Below, piece after piece: positions 34,866 through 42,166 of a DNA stretch of 64,000 bases; within the stretch, counting starts at the first letter, position 1; every line of letters begins with the position of its first letter. The notes beneath the pieces are model-generated. The model worked only from the letters and a program-made list of their open reading frames with translations, searched no databases and was not told the origin of the DNA. A program made the translations under genes and the position numbers. The DNA is from Isoptericola chiayiensis (GTDB taxonomy: Bacteria; Actinomycetota; Actinomycetes; Actinomycetales; Cellulomonadaceae). Location: NCBI RefSeq assembly GCF_013149805.1, contig NZ_JABEZT010000002.1:248001-312000 (forward strand). Direction: 5' to 3'.

Positions 34866-37256
34866 ATGGCCACGACCAGCCCGTCCGCATCCACCCACCC
34901 GGCCGACGCCCACGACGTCATCGCCGTGGCCGGCGCGCGGGAGAACAACCTGCGCGACGTCAGCGTCGAGATCCCCAAGCGCCGCCTGACCGTCTTCACG
35001 GGGGTGTCCGGGTCGGGCAAGAGCTCGCTGGTGTTCGCCACGATCGCCGCGGAGTCGCGCCGGCTCATCGACGAGACCTACTCCACGTTCCTGCAGGGGT
35101 TCATGCCCTCGCTGCCGCGGCCCGACGTCGACCACCTGTCCGGCATCACCACGGCCATCCTGGTCGACCAGGAGCGCCTGGGGGCCAACGTCCGGTCCAC
35201 AGTCGGCACCGTCACCGACGCCCACGCGATGCTGCGCCACCTGTTCAGCCGCCTCGGCGAGCCGTACGTCGGCCCGCCCACCGCGTTCAGCTTCAACGTG
35301 CCCACGTCGAAGGCCTCCGGGGTGATGAGCACCGAGAAGGCCGGGGGAGGCACGGAGAAGAAGGTCGTGCGCGAGCAGGTCTACCTGGGCGGCATGTGCC
35401 CCGAGTGCGAGGGGCGCGGCACCGTCTCCGACCTGGACCTGGCGGTGATCGTCGACGAGTCGAGGTCGCTGAACGACGGCGCGATCCTGGTGCCCGGGTA
35501 CAAGGCCGACGGCTGGATGGTCAAGGGGTTCGCCGAGTCCGGCTTCGTCGACCCGGACAAGCCCGTGGGGGAGTACACGCAGACCGAGCGGCACGACTTC
35601 CTGTACCGCGACAAGGGCAAGATCAAGGCCCTGGGCATGAACATGACGTATCAAGGCCTGATCCCGAAGCTGCGCGAGTCGGTGTTCTCCAAGGACCCGG
35701 AGTCGCTGCAGCCGCACGTGCGCCGCTTCGTCGAGCGCGCCGCCGTGTTCGGGCCCTGCCCGGCGTGCGACGGCACCCGCCTCAACCGCTCCGCACGGTC
35801 CGCGACCGTGGCGGGGCAGAACATCGCCGACGTGTGCCGCCTGCAGATCACCGACGCCGCCACCTGGGTGCGCGGCATCGACGACCCGCACGTCGCACCC
35901 CTGGTGAGCACCCTGTCGGCACTGCTGGACTCCTTCGTCCAGATCGGCCTCGGGTACCTGTCGCTGGACCGGCCGGCCGGCACCCTGTCCGGGGGAGAGG
36001 CGCAGCGCGTCAAGATGATCCGCCACCTCGGCTCGGCGCTGACGGACGTCACCTACGTCTTCGACGAACCCACCATCGGCCTGCACCCGCACGACATCGC
36101 CCGCATGAACGACCTGCTGGTCGATCTGCGCGACAAGGGCAACACCGTGCTCGTCGTCGAGCACAAACCCGAGGCGATCGCCGTGGCCGACCACGTCGTC
36201 GACCTCGGCCCCGGCGCCGGGTCCGACGGCGGCACCATCTGCTACGAGGGCACCGTCGACGGGCTGCGCACCAGCGACACCCTCACCGGCCGCCACCTCG
36301 ACGACCGCGCCCGCCTCAAGGAGACCGTGCGCCAGCCCACCGGTGCCCTCGAGATCCGCGGCGCGAACCAGAACAACCTGCAGGCGGTCGACGTCGAAAT
36401 CCCCACCGGCGTGCTCACCGTCGTCACCGGCGTCGCCGGCTCCGGCAAGAGCTCGCTCATCCACGGCAACCTCGCCGACCGCGACGGCGTCGTCGTCGTC
36501 GACCAGGGCGCCATCAAGGGCTCCCGGCGCTCCAACCCCGCCACCTACACCGGCATGCTCGAACCCATCCGCAAGGCCTTCGCCAAGGCCAACGGCGTCA
36601 AACCCGCCCTGTTCAGCGCCAACTCCGAGGGCGCCTGCCCCACCTGCAAGGGCAACGGCCGCATCTACACCGAGCTCGGCTTCATGGAGACCGTCGAGAC
36701 CCCCTGCGAGGACTGCGGCGGCAAGCGGTTCATGGCCGAAGTGCTCGAGTACACCCTCGGCGGCAAGAACATCGCCGAGGTCCTCGACCTCTCCGTCGCC
36801 CACGCCCACGACTTCTTCTCCACCGGTGACGCCAAGGTCCCCGCCGTCGCCACCACCCTGACGCACCTGCGCGACGTCGGACTCGGCTACCTGCACCTCG
36901 GCCAGCCGCTCAACACCCTGTCCGGGGGAGAGCGCCAACGCCTCAAGCTCGCCATGCACATGGGCGACCCCGGCGGCACCTACGTCCTCGACGAACCCAC
37001 CACGGGCCTGCACCTCGCCGACGTCGAACGACTCCTCGCCCTGCTCGACCAGCTCGTCGACGCCGGCAGGACCGTCATCGTCATCGAGCACCACCAGGCC
37101 GTCATGGCCCACGCCGACCACCTCGTCGACCTCGGCCCCGGCGCCGGGCACGACGGCGGCCGCATCGTCTTCGAGGGCACCCCCGCCGACCTCGTCGCCG
37201 ACCGGTCCACCCTCACCGGGCAGCACCTGGCCGACTACGTCGGCGCCGACGCATGA
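34866..37256 (+). CDS. Class II UvrA-like ABC ATPase (UvrA2/DrrC type)
   Basis: A 796-residue UvrA paralogue with two ABC ATPase halves: Walker A GVSGSGKSS near 46-54 and GVAGSGKSS near 525; signatures LSGGEAQRVKM and LSGGERQRLKL; zinc motifs CPECEGRGT, CPACDGTRLN and CPTCKGNGR/CEDCGGKRF. At 796 residues against about 950 it lacks the UvrB-binding region, as in UvrA2/DrrC proteins linked to resistance against DNA-intercalating drugs. A GGAGA site lies seven to eleven bases upstream. AraC and VOC genes precede it, and a GNAT overlaps its stop. Confidence 0.88.
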   Translation: MATTSPSASTHPADAHDVIAVAGARENNLRDVSVEIPKRRLTVFTGVSGSGKSSLVFATIAAESRRLIDETYSTFLQGFMPSLPRPDVDHLSGITTAILVDQERLGANVRSTVGTVTDAHAMLRHLFSRLGEPYVGPPTAFSFNVPTSKASGVMSTEKAGGGTEKKVVREQVYLGGMCPECEGRGTVSDLDLAVIVDESRSLNDGAILVPGYKADGWMVKGFAESGFVDPDKPVGEYTQTERHDFLYRDKGKIKALGMNMTYQGLIPKLRESVFSKDPESLQPHVRRFVERAAVFGPCPACDGTRLNRSARSATVAGQNIADVCRLQITDAATWVRGIDDPHVAPLVSTLSALLDSFVQIGLGYLSLDRPAGTLSGGEAQRVKMIRHLGSALTDVTYVFDEPTIGLHPHDIARMNDLLVDLRDKGNTVLVVEHKPEAIAVADHVVDLGPGAGSDGGTICYEGTVDGLRTSDTLTGRHLDDRARLKETVRQPTGALEIRGANQNNLQAVDVEIPTGVLTVVTGVAGSGKSSLIHGNLADRDGVVVVDQGAIKGSRRSNPATYTGMLEPIRKAFAKANGVKPALFSANSEGACPTCKGNGRIYTELGFMETVETPCEDCGGKRFMAEVLEYTLGGKNIAEVLDLSVAHAHDFFSTGDAKVPAVATTLTHLRDVGLGYLHLGQPLNTLSGGERQRLKLAMHMGDPGGTYVLDEPTTGLHLADVERLLALLDQLVDAGRTVIVIEHHQAVMAHADHLVDLGPGAGHDGGRIVFEGTPADLVADRSTLTGQHLADYVGADA

Positions 37257-37753
37257 ACCCGCCCCAGGTCCGCGCCCCCGTCCTCGACGACGTACCCGCC
37301 ATCGCACGCCTGCACGTGCGCTGCTGGCAGCAGACCTACCGCGGACTCATGCCCGACGCCGTCCTCGACGACCCCGGACTCGTCGACGCCCGCGAGAAGC
37401 AGTGGCGCCGAGGCCTCGACGACCCCGCGCCCCACACCCGCCGCGCCGCCGTCGCCGTCATCGACCACGACATCGTCGGCCTCGCGATGTCCGGCCCACC
37501 CCTGGACGACGACGCCACCTGGTCGCGGCAGCTCTTCAACCTCTACGTCGACGCCGCCCACCACGGCAGCGGCGCCGGGCACGACCTGCTGCAGGCCGTC
37601 ATCGAACCCGGAGAGTCCGCGGCACTCTGGGTCGCCGACCCCAACCCCCGAGCCCAAGCCTTCTACCGCAAGCACGGCTTCACCCCCGACGGCACCACCA
37701 CCGTCCAGGACGGTGTCACCGAGCTCCGCATGGTGCACACCCCGACCGGCTGA
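37253..37753 (+). CDS. GNAT family N-acetyltransferase
   Basis: A 166-residue acetyltransferase: AIARLHVRCWQQTYRGLMPD is a typical GNAT beginning, LYVDAAHHGSGAGHDLLQAV is the acetyl-CoA loop and LWVADPNPRAQAFYRKHGF the terminal motif. It overlaps the uvrA-like stop by ATGA, so it belongs to the same operon. The substrate is unknown; acetylation of a toxic compound would fit the cassette. Confidence 0.85.
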   Translation: MNPPQVRAPVLDDVPAIARLHVRCWQQTYRGLMPDAVLDDPGLVDAREKQWRRGLDDPAPHTRRAAVAVIDHDIVGLAMSGPPLDDDATWSRQLFNLYVDAAHHGSGAGHDLLQAVIEPGESAALWVADPNPRAQAFYRKHGFTPDGTTTVQDGVTELRMVHTPTG

Positions 37754-37757
37754 CCAC

Positions 37758-38615
37758 ATGGCCCACGAGACCCGCTACCCCCGCCCCCACCAGCCCCTGC
37801 TGGACGCCCTCGTCACCACGGCGCTCGCGGACCACCGCCCGCCGCACCACACCGAGTGGGTCGAGCACGGGTCCAACACCCTGGTGGCACTCAGCGACCA
37901 CGCCGCCGTCCGCATCGCACGGCAGCGACAGGCCGGGGGAGAGGTGCTCCGGTCGCAACGCCTCGTCGACGCCTTGCCGGACGTGCCCTTCCACGTGCCC
38001 CGGTCGCTCGCCGCGCCCGTCGAGATCGACGGCCACGTCGCCGTCGCGACCCGCCGCCTGCACGGCAGCCCCCAGCCGACCACGCGCCCCGACGCCGGCG
38101 CCCTGCGCGAGGTGCTCGACGCCGTGCACCAGATCGACGCCGCCGCGCTCGAGCCCCACCTGGCCCCGCGCCGCGCCTTCTGCGGGGGAGAGGACTGGGA
38201 GACCACGCTCCGCGACCGCGTCGTACCCCTGCTCCCCGCCGACGTCCAGGACGAGGCCCACCGGCGCATCGACACGCTCGCCGCCCTCGACGACGCTCCC
38301 CGCACCGTCAACCACGGCGACCTGGGCAGCACCAACGTCCTGTGGCACGGCGACCGAGTCGGTGCGCTGCTCGACTGGGACCTCACCGCGCACGAGGACC
38401 CCGCCGAGGACATCGCCACCGTGGCCACGTCGTTCGGCCTCTGGCCGGCCGCCGGGGCACTCGCGGACCTGGGCACCGTGCAGCGAGCCCGCGGCTTCGC
38501 CGGGACCATCCCGCTGCAGATCGTCGCGTTCGCCGTGCTCCAGGAGCGATCGGACCACGAGCTGGCCCGGACCGTCGCGCGGGCACAGCGCGCCCTGCGC
38601 CGGAGCGTGCCGTGA
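37758..38615 (+). CDS. Aminoglycoside phosphotransferase family protein
   Basis: A 285-residue kinase-fold protein with VNHGDLGSTNVLWHGD (catalytic loop) and ALLDWDLTAHEDPAEDI (metal-binding aspartate). A lysine/arginine-poor N-lobe (AAVRIARQRQAGGEV) replaces the usual lysine. Substrate unknown. It begins four bases after the GNAT stop, completing an apparent AraC-VOC-UvrA2-GNAT-APH run. It faces the VOC gene at 38.6 kb with nine bases between stops. Confidence 0.82.
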   Translation: MAHETRYPRPHQPLLDALVTTALADHRPPHHTEWVEHGSNTLVALSDHAAVRIARQRQAGGEVLRSQRLVDALPDVPFHVPRSLAAPVEIDGHVAVATRRLHGSPQPTTRPDAGALREVLDAVHQIDAAALEPHLAPRRAFCGGEDWETTLRDRVVPLLPADVQDEAHRRIDTLAALDDAPRTVNHGDLGSTNVLWHGDRVGALLDWDLTAHEDPAEDIATVATSFGLWPAAGALADLGTVQRARGFAGTIPLQIVAFAVLQERSDHELARTVARAQRALRRSVP

Positions 38616-38624
38616 CCGGCGGCG

Positions 38625-38996
38625 TCAGACGTGCTGGTCGACGAGCACCGGGTTGCCGTCGGGGTCGATGAGCACGAAGCTCGCCGGGCCGGTCGTCGTC
38701 TCGTCGGCCGCGGTCTCGATCTCGGCGCCGGCCCCCCGCACCTGGCGCTGCAGCTCGCGCACGTCGGTGAACTCGCCCACGGGACGCGCCTGCTGGTCCC
38801 ACCCGGGGTTGAACGTCAGGATGTTGCGCTCGAACATGCCCTGGAACAGCCCGATCACATGGTCGCCGTTGCGCAGCATGAGCCAGTTCTCGTCCGCGTT
38901 CCCGCCGAAGACGGTGAACCCGAGACGCTCGTAGAACGTGCGTGAGGCCTGCAGGTCCTGCACGGCGAGGCTGACCGAGAACGCACCGAGGTCCAT
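38625..38996 (-). CDS. VOC family protein
   Basis: A 123-residue glyoxalase-fold protein: FSVSLAVQDLQASRTFYERL, FGGNADENWLMLRNGDHVIG and the C-terminal SFVLIDPDGNPVLVDQHV. ATG 38996 has AGGAG seven to eleven bases upstream and matches the usual family start; an upstream in-frame start would add a poor-quality extension. It is divergent from the ArsR-VOC pair. Confidence 0.86.
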   Translation of the reverse strand: MDLGAFSVSLAVQDLQASRTFYERLGFTVFGGNADENWLMLRNGDHVIGLFQGMFERNILTFNPGWDQQARPVGEFTDVRELQRQVRGAGAEIETAADETTTGPASFVLIDPDGNPVLVDQHV

Positions 38997-39095
38997 GAGG
39001 GCTCCTGTCCGACGGGAGAGCGGCGACGACGCACCCATCGTGCGCGTCGCACCACCGCCCGCAACCGGAACGCCCGGCGGGCCCTCCTGATAGAC

Positions 39096-39115
39096 AGGCA
39101 AGCAGTCACTTGCCT
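39096..39115. promoter_or_regulatory. Inverted repeat operator at the arsR-like promoter
   Basis: AGGCAAG (39096-39102) and CTTGCCT (39109-39115) form a perfect 7-bp inverted repeat with a 6-base spacer. It abuts the TATAGT -10 box and probably serves the ArsR-type repressor encoded immediately downstream. Confidence 0.6.
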
Positions 39116-39120
39116 ATAGT
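39115..39120 (+). promoter_or_regulatory. Leaderless-type -10 box (TATAGT) of the arsR-like gene
   Basis: TATAGT lies seven bases before GTG 39128 and shares its first base with the operator half-site. Confidence 0.55.
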
Positions 39121-39127
39121 GAAGATC

Positions 39128-39421
39128 GTGACCGACGACCTGTTCAAGGCGCTCGCGGACCCCACCCGGCGGGCGATCCTCGACGAGCTGACCGAACAGT
39201 CCGAGCAGACACTCTTCGAGATCTGCACCCGGCTGAGCGTGCGGCACGACGTGTCCATGTCACGCCAGGCCGTGTCCCAGCACCTGGCCGTCCTGGAGGC
39301 AGCCGGGCTGGTCAGGACGCGACGGGAGGGTCGCTACAAGCTCCACGGCCTCGACACCTCACCGCTACGGCGGATCGTCGAGCGGTGGCCGATACCTCAC
39401 ATCCCGGAGGACCACTCATGA
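39128..39421 (+). CDS. ArsR/SmtB family repressor
   Basis: A 97-residue winged-helix regulator: LFKALADPTRRAILDELTEQ and SRQAVSQHLAVLEAAGLVRT, then GRYKLHGLD for the wing. There is no metal-binding ELCVCD motif, so it is more like the SdpR-type ArsR proteins that pair with a small-molecule enzyme. The start GTG is fixed by the TATAGT box. The stop overlaps the VOC gene (ATGA). An inverted repeat over its promoter suggests autoregulation. Confidence 0.88.
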   Translation: MTDDLFKALADPTRRAILDELTEQSEQTLFEICTRLSVRHDVSMSRQAVSQHLAVLEAAGLVRTRREGRYKLHGLDTSPLRRIVERWPIPHIPEDHS

Positions 39422-39807
39422 AGATCCACCTGACGAGCATCTTCGTCGACGACCAGGAGCGCGCCCGCGCCTTCTACACCGACACGCTCGGATTCGTGGT
39501 CAAGCACGACATCCCGATGGGGGAGCACCGGTGGCTGACCGTGGTGTCCGCGCACGATCCGGAGGGGCCTGAACTGTTGCTGGAACCGTCCGATCACCCC
39601 GCGGTCGCGCCGTTCAAGGACGCGCTGGTGGCCGACGGCATCCCGGCCGCGCAGTTCGCCGTCGAGAACGTCCGTGTCGAGCATGAACGACTGCGAGCCC
39701 TCGGCGTGCGATTCACCCAGGAGCCCGTCGCCATGGGGCCTGTGACGACGGCGGTGCTGGACGACACGTGCGGCAACCTGGTCCAGATCGCCGCCATGAA
39801 CGCCTGA
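39418..39807 (+). CDS. VOC family protein
   Basis: A 129-residue glyoxalase-fold protein: HLTSIFVDDQERARAFYTDT, EHRWLTVVSAHDPEGPELLL and the C-terminal AVLDDTCGNLVQIAAMN. Coupled to the ArsR-like repressor by ATGA overlap. ArsR-VOC pairs are common in actinobacteria; the substrate is unknown. Confidence 0.86.
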   Translation: MKIHLTSIFVDDQERARAFYTDTLGFVVKHDIPMGEHRWLTVVSAHDPEGPELLLEPSDHPAVAPFKDALVADGIPAAQFAVENVRVEHERLRALGVRFTQEPVAMGPVTTAVLDDTCGNLVQIAAMNA

Positions 39808-39831
39808 CGCCGCGGTCGGTCCGGCCCGTCG

Positions 39832-39999
39832 TCACGACGATGACGACGCACCGTGACGGCGCCGACGGAGCACACGGGCCGTGGTGATCAAGGCCAGTCC
39901 AGCCACGAGCAACGTCCAGGCCGCCACCACGTGGAACGCGGCGGAGACGCCGGTGGCAGCCAGCACGGGAGCGGTCTGGGCAACAGTCGAGTGGTACAT
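39832..39999 (-). CDS. 55-residue LAXTG sorting-signal-like membrane peptide
   Basis: After only 12 N-terminal residues come LAATG (residues 13-17), a hydrophobic stretch (AAWTLLVAGLALITTA) and a basic RRRRHG tail. This is the architecture of a C-terminal cell-wall sorting signal of the LAXTG type recognised by class E sortases, but with no secreted domain or signal peptide ahead. AAGGAG lies 6-11 bases before the ATG. It follows the glycosyltransferase by 53 bases on the same strand. It may be an orphan anchor peptide, a remnant of a larger surface protein, or a small membrane protein. Confidence 0.6.
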   Translation of the reverse strand: MYHSTVAQTAPVLAATGVSAAFHVVAAWTLLVAGLALITTARVLRRRRHGASSSS

Positions 40000-40052
40000 G
40001 TCGGACTCCTTGAGGGTCGTGTTGCGGTTCGGTCGGTACGGGGGAGCGGTTC

Positions 40053-41156
40053 TCAGGCGGCCGCGGCGACGTGGTTCCAGGTCGTCTGACGACGCGCCAC
40101 GGTCAGACACACGGCGTGCACGAAGGCGCGCTGCAGCGCCAGGTCGTAGAGCAGCTCGGGCAGCACGGGTGCCGCCAGGAGGCGGGCCCGTGTCCCGGCG
40201 GGCCAGACCGTGACGAGCCGCTCGACGAGGAACACGAGGGCCACGGCAGCCCACGGACCCGAGACCGTGAAGGTGCCGGCCACCAGCGTCAGTGCGGTCA
40301 GCAGCAGGTAGGAGGCCATCATCAGCGTCCCGAGGACGAGCATGACCTGCTGACCCACATATCGAGCGGTGGTGCGGGTCAGGCCGTAGGTCAGCAGGTT
40401 GTCGAGCATCCCCTTGTACCAGCGCACGCGCTGCCGGTGGAGGTCGCCCCAGGTGGGCATGAGCTCCGTGGTGCAGGTCATCAAGGCGGGGGAGCGCAGC
40501 TCGTGGCCGAGGGTACGCAGCGCGAGAGTCAGCTCGGAGTCCTCGGTGATGGCGTGACGGTCGTAGACGTCGCCGCACCGTCCGGGCAGCGTCGTGCCAC
40601 GCGCCGAGGCGACCGCCTCGAGGGCTTCGCGACGCACCATCGCCGCGGTTCCCGTGAGAACAGCGGTCCGACCGGTGACCTCGATCTGGACCCCGTAGCG
40701 GGCATACTCGTTGGCCTGGCAGCGCTCCAGGAACCCGCCAGGGTCGCGTCCTTCGAAGACCCCGCCGACGGCGGCGACGGCGGGCTCGGCATCGAGGATC
40801 GCCAGCCCTTCCTCGATGAAGGTGGGAGCGATGGAGGTGTCGGCGTCCAGGACCATGACGACCTCTTCATCGGTGATGGTCTCGATGGCCTGGTTCAGGG
40901 CGCCAGCCTTCCGGTCGGTGTTACCGGAGCTCTCCATGACGTCGGCGCCAGCGGCGCGGGCCACAGCGACGGTCTGGTCCGTGCTGTTGTCCGAAACAAC
41001 CAACACGCGGCCCGGGCGGCACGTCTGCGCCCACAACGAAGCGATCGTGTCGGGAAGAGCGGCTTCCTCGTCGTGGGCGGGAACGATCACGACGACGTGA
41101 GAGGCGACCGACCGAGGGTGGTCGAGCCGGGTGTCGCTGGTCTGCGAGGAGTGCAT
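40053..41156 (-). CDS. Membrane glycosyltransferase family 2
   Basis: A 367-residue processive-type GT2 enzyme: VVIVPAHDEEAALPDTIASL, DNSTDQTV, metal-binding VMVLDADTSIAP, acceptor-site AITEDSELTLAL and the QRVRWYKG (QxxRW) motif, then three or four C-terminal membrane segments. Related proteins polymerise or extend exopolysaccharides. ATG 41156 is preferred because GGAG lies seven bases upstream; a longer in-frame start adds 18 residues of poor quality. Repeated C/GTCAGG elements upstream may bind an OmpR-type regulator. Confidence 0.86.
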   Translation of the reverse strand: MHSSQTSDTRLDHPRSVASHVVVIVPAHDEEAALPDTIASLWAQTCRPGRVLVVSDNSTDQTVAVARAAGADVMESSGNTDRKAGALNQAIETITDEEVVMVLDADTSIAPTFIEEGLAILDAEPAVAAVGGVFEGRDPGGFLERCQANEYARYGVQIEVTGRTAVLTGTAAMVRREALEAVASARGTTLPGRCGDVYDRHAITEDSELTLALRTLGHELRSPALMTCTTELMPTWGDLHRQRVRWYKGMLDNLLTYGLTRTTARYVGQQVMLVLGTLMMASYLLLTALTLVAGTFTVSGPWAAVALVFLVERLVTVWPAGTRARLLAAPVLPELLYDLALQRAFVHAVCLTVARRQTTWNHVAAAA

Positions 41157-41340
41157 CGGAGGCTCCGAGGGTCGTCTCGTGCTGTGGACGACCACGAGCC
41201 TCGACGGCACACCTCAGGCAACCGTCAGGGTCGGCGCGAGGACCGATCAGTTCCTCCGCAAGCAGGTCAGGAGTCCGTCAAGACCTCAGGACAGCCTCAC
41301 GACAACGCTGGTTACGGCGCAGGATCAATGCACCATGGCG

Positions 41341-41368
41341 CAAACCGATAATGCACATTATGTCATTT
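41341..41368 (+). other. dif: dif-like Xer recombination site (chromosome terminus)
   Basis: The 28 bases divide as CAAACCGATAA (XerC side), TGCACA (centre) and TTATGTCATTT (XerD side). They match the actinobacterial dif consensus as I recall it (TTsrCCGATAA, TvnACA, TTATGTCAAgT) at 8/11, 6/6 and 9/11 positions, with the inner CCGATAAT..ACATTATGTCA perfect. The inner ATAATGCACATTAT is a perfect palindrome. Polar GGGGGAG motifs and core-gene orientation converge on this point. Confidence 0.85.
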
Positions 41369-41849
41369 CGAGCGAAGGAAGCGCCCTGAGGGATGCCTGC
41401 TCCGGTCCCCTCGTGGCCCGCAGCGCCTCGGTAGGCACTGACCGCCGGGAACCTCCGTGTCGGCGACGCCACCGACCATCCCGACCCGCAGCGCACGCAC
41501 GACGACGACCGGCTCGGCTCCGGTCGGCATCGCGGAGCCGACGGCTGACGTGACGCCGACGCCGGCCCGGACGGCGGCTGCTGCACCGACCGCCGATGGA
41601 CCTCGCGCCGCCCGGACGGCCTCCAGCACGCCGCATGCGGCACGAACGATCCGCGCCGTGGCCGGCACTCCCCGACGCCGCCCGTTGCGCTCCCCGCACC
41701 ATGACGACCCACCAGTGGGCCCTGCGTCAGCCACTGGCGTGGACGACTCGCACGCTCCGGGCGCCGACACGAAGCTGATGAGCGGCCTCACCGAGCCACT
41801 CGCACATCACGCGATCTCCGGCTATCCTGAAACGGATATTGCCGTCATA

Positions 41850-41875
41850 CCATTGTGTATAGGGCAACACAGTGG
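41850..41875. repeat. Imperfect inverted repeat in the AT-richer block
   Basis: CCATTGTGT and ACACAGTGG pair at eight of nine positions around an 8-base loop (ATAGGGCA). It lies 292 bases before the recombinase start; it could be an operator, a promoter element (TATAGG is in the loop) or a core recombination site. Confidence 0.4.
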
Positions 41876-42166
41876 TCTCAGGGTGGCTCCACGTCATGCT
41901 TGCGACCGTCGGCATCACCTCTCGCTCAGAATCTCCAGAGGCGCACGTCGGTCGGCGCCCCCAGCGACCCCGACCCCGCCGTCGCGCCGTGCTCCAGCCT
42001 CCACGCCTCGCCCACCGGTCACGCCATGACCCTGCTCTCCCCCACCTCGCCGATCAGCCGGGTGTCGAGAGCCCACCGCCCTGCCCGCCCTTCGCCGGCA
42101 TGTCGGCGGCGCCGACTATCCTCTCGACGTCGTCGCAGGTCACCAGCGAAAGGAGCGACGCCGCGC

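Larger units (their letters stand above)
2125..40494 (+). repeat. Polar 7-mer GGGGGAG, plus-strand copies left of dif
   Basis: Twenty-one copies were found by eye, starting at 2125, 2525, 6398, 12231, 15008, 20247, 22121, 22942, 25794, 29697, 30863, 34277, 35343, 35567, 35991, 36924, 37935, 38184, 39519, 40040 and 40488. No CTCCCCC was seen in this span. Copies occur in genes of both orientations and between genes. Confidence 0.75.
41157..42166. other. 1-kb region without a supported gene; contains dif
   Basis: It holds the glycosyltransferase leader, C/GTCAGG repeats at 41213, 41224, 41266 and 41285, the dif-like site at 41341-41368, an AT-richer block near 41,825-41,880 with an imperfect inverted repeat, and the recombinase leader. 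Open frames exist on both strands, but none has a ribosome binding site, a recognisable family or the codon bias of neighbouring genes. Confidence 0.7.

Noticed and set aside
34467-37307. 946-codon minus-strand frame opposite the uvrA-like gene
   Set aside because: Low-complexity G/V/D-rich translation typical of antisense to a GC-rich gene; the plus-strand product is fully conserved.
41363-41791. 142-codon minus-strand frame with moderately high GC3 in the gene-free region
   Set aside because: No ribosome binding site, no recognised family, and its third-position GC is below that of neighbouring genes. It might be a decayed gene.
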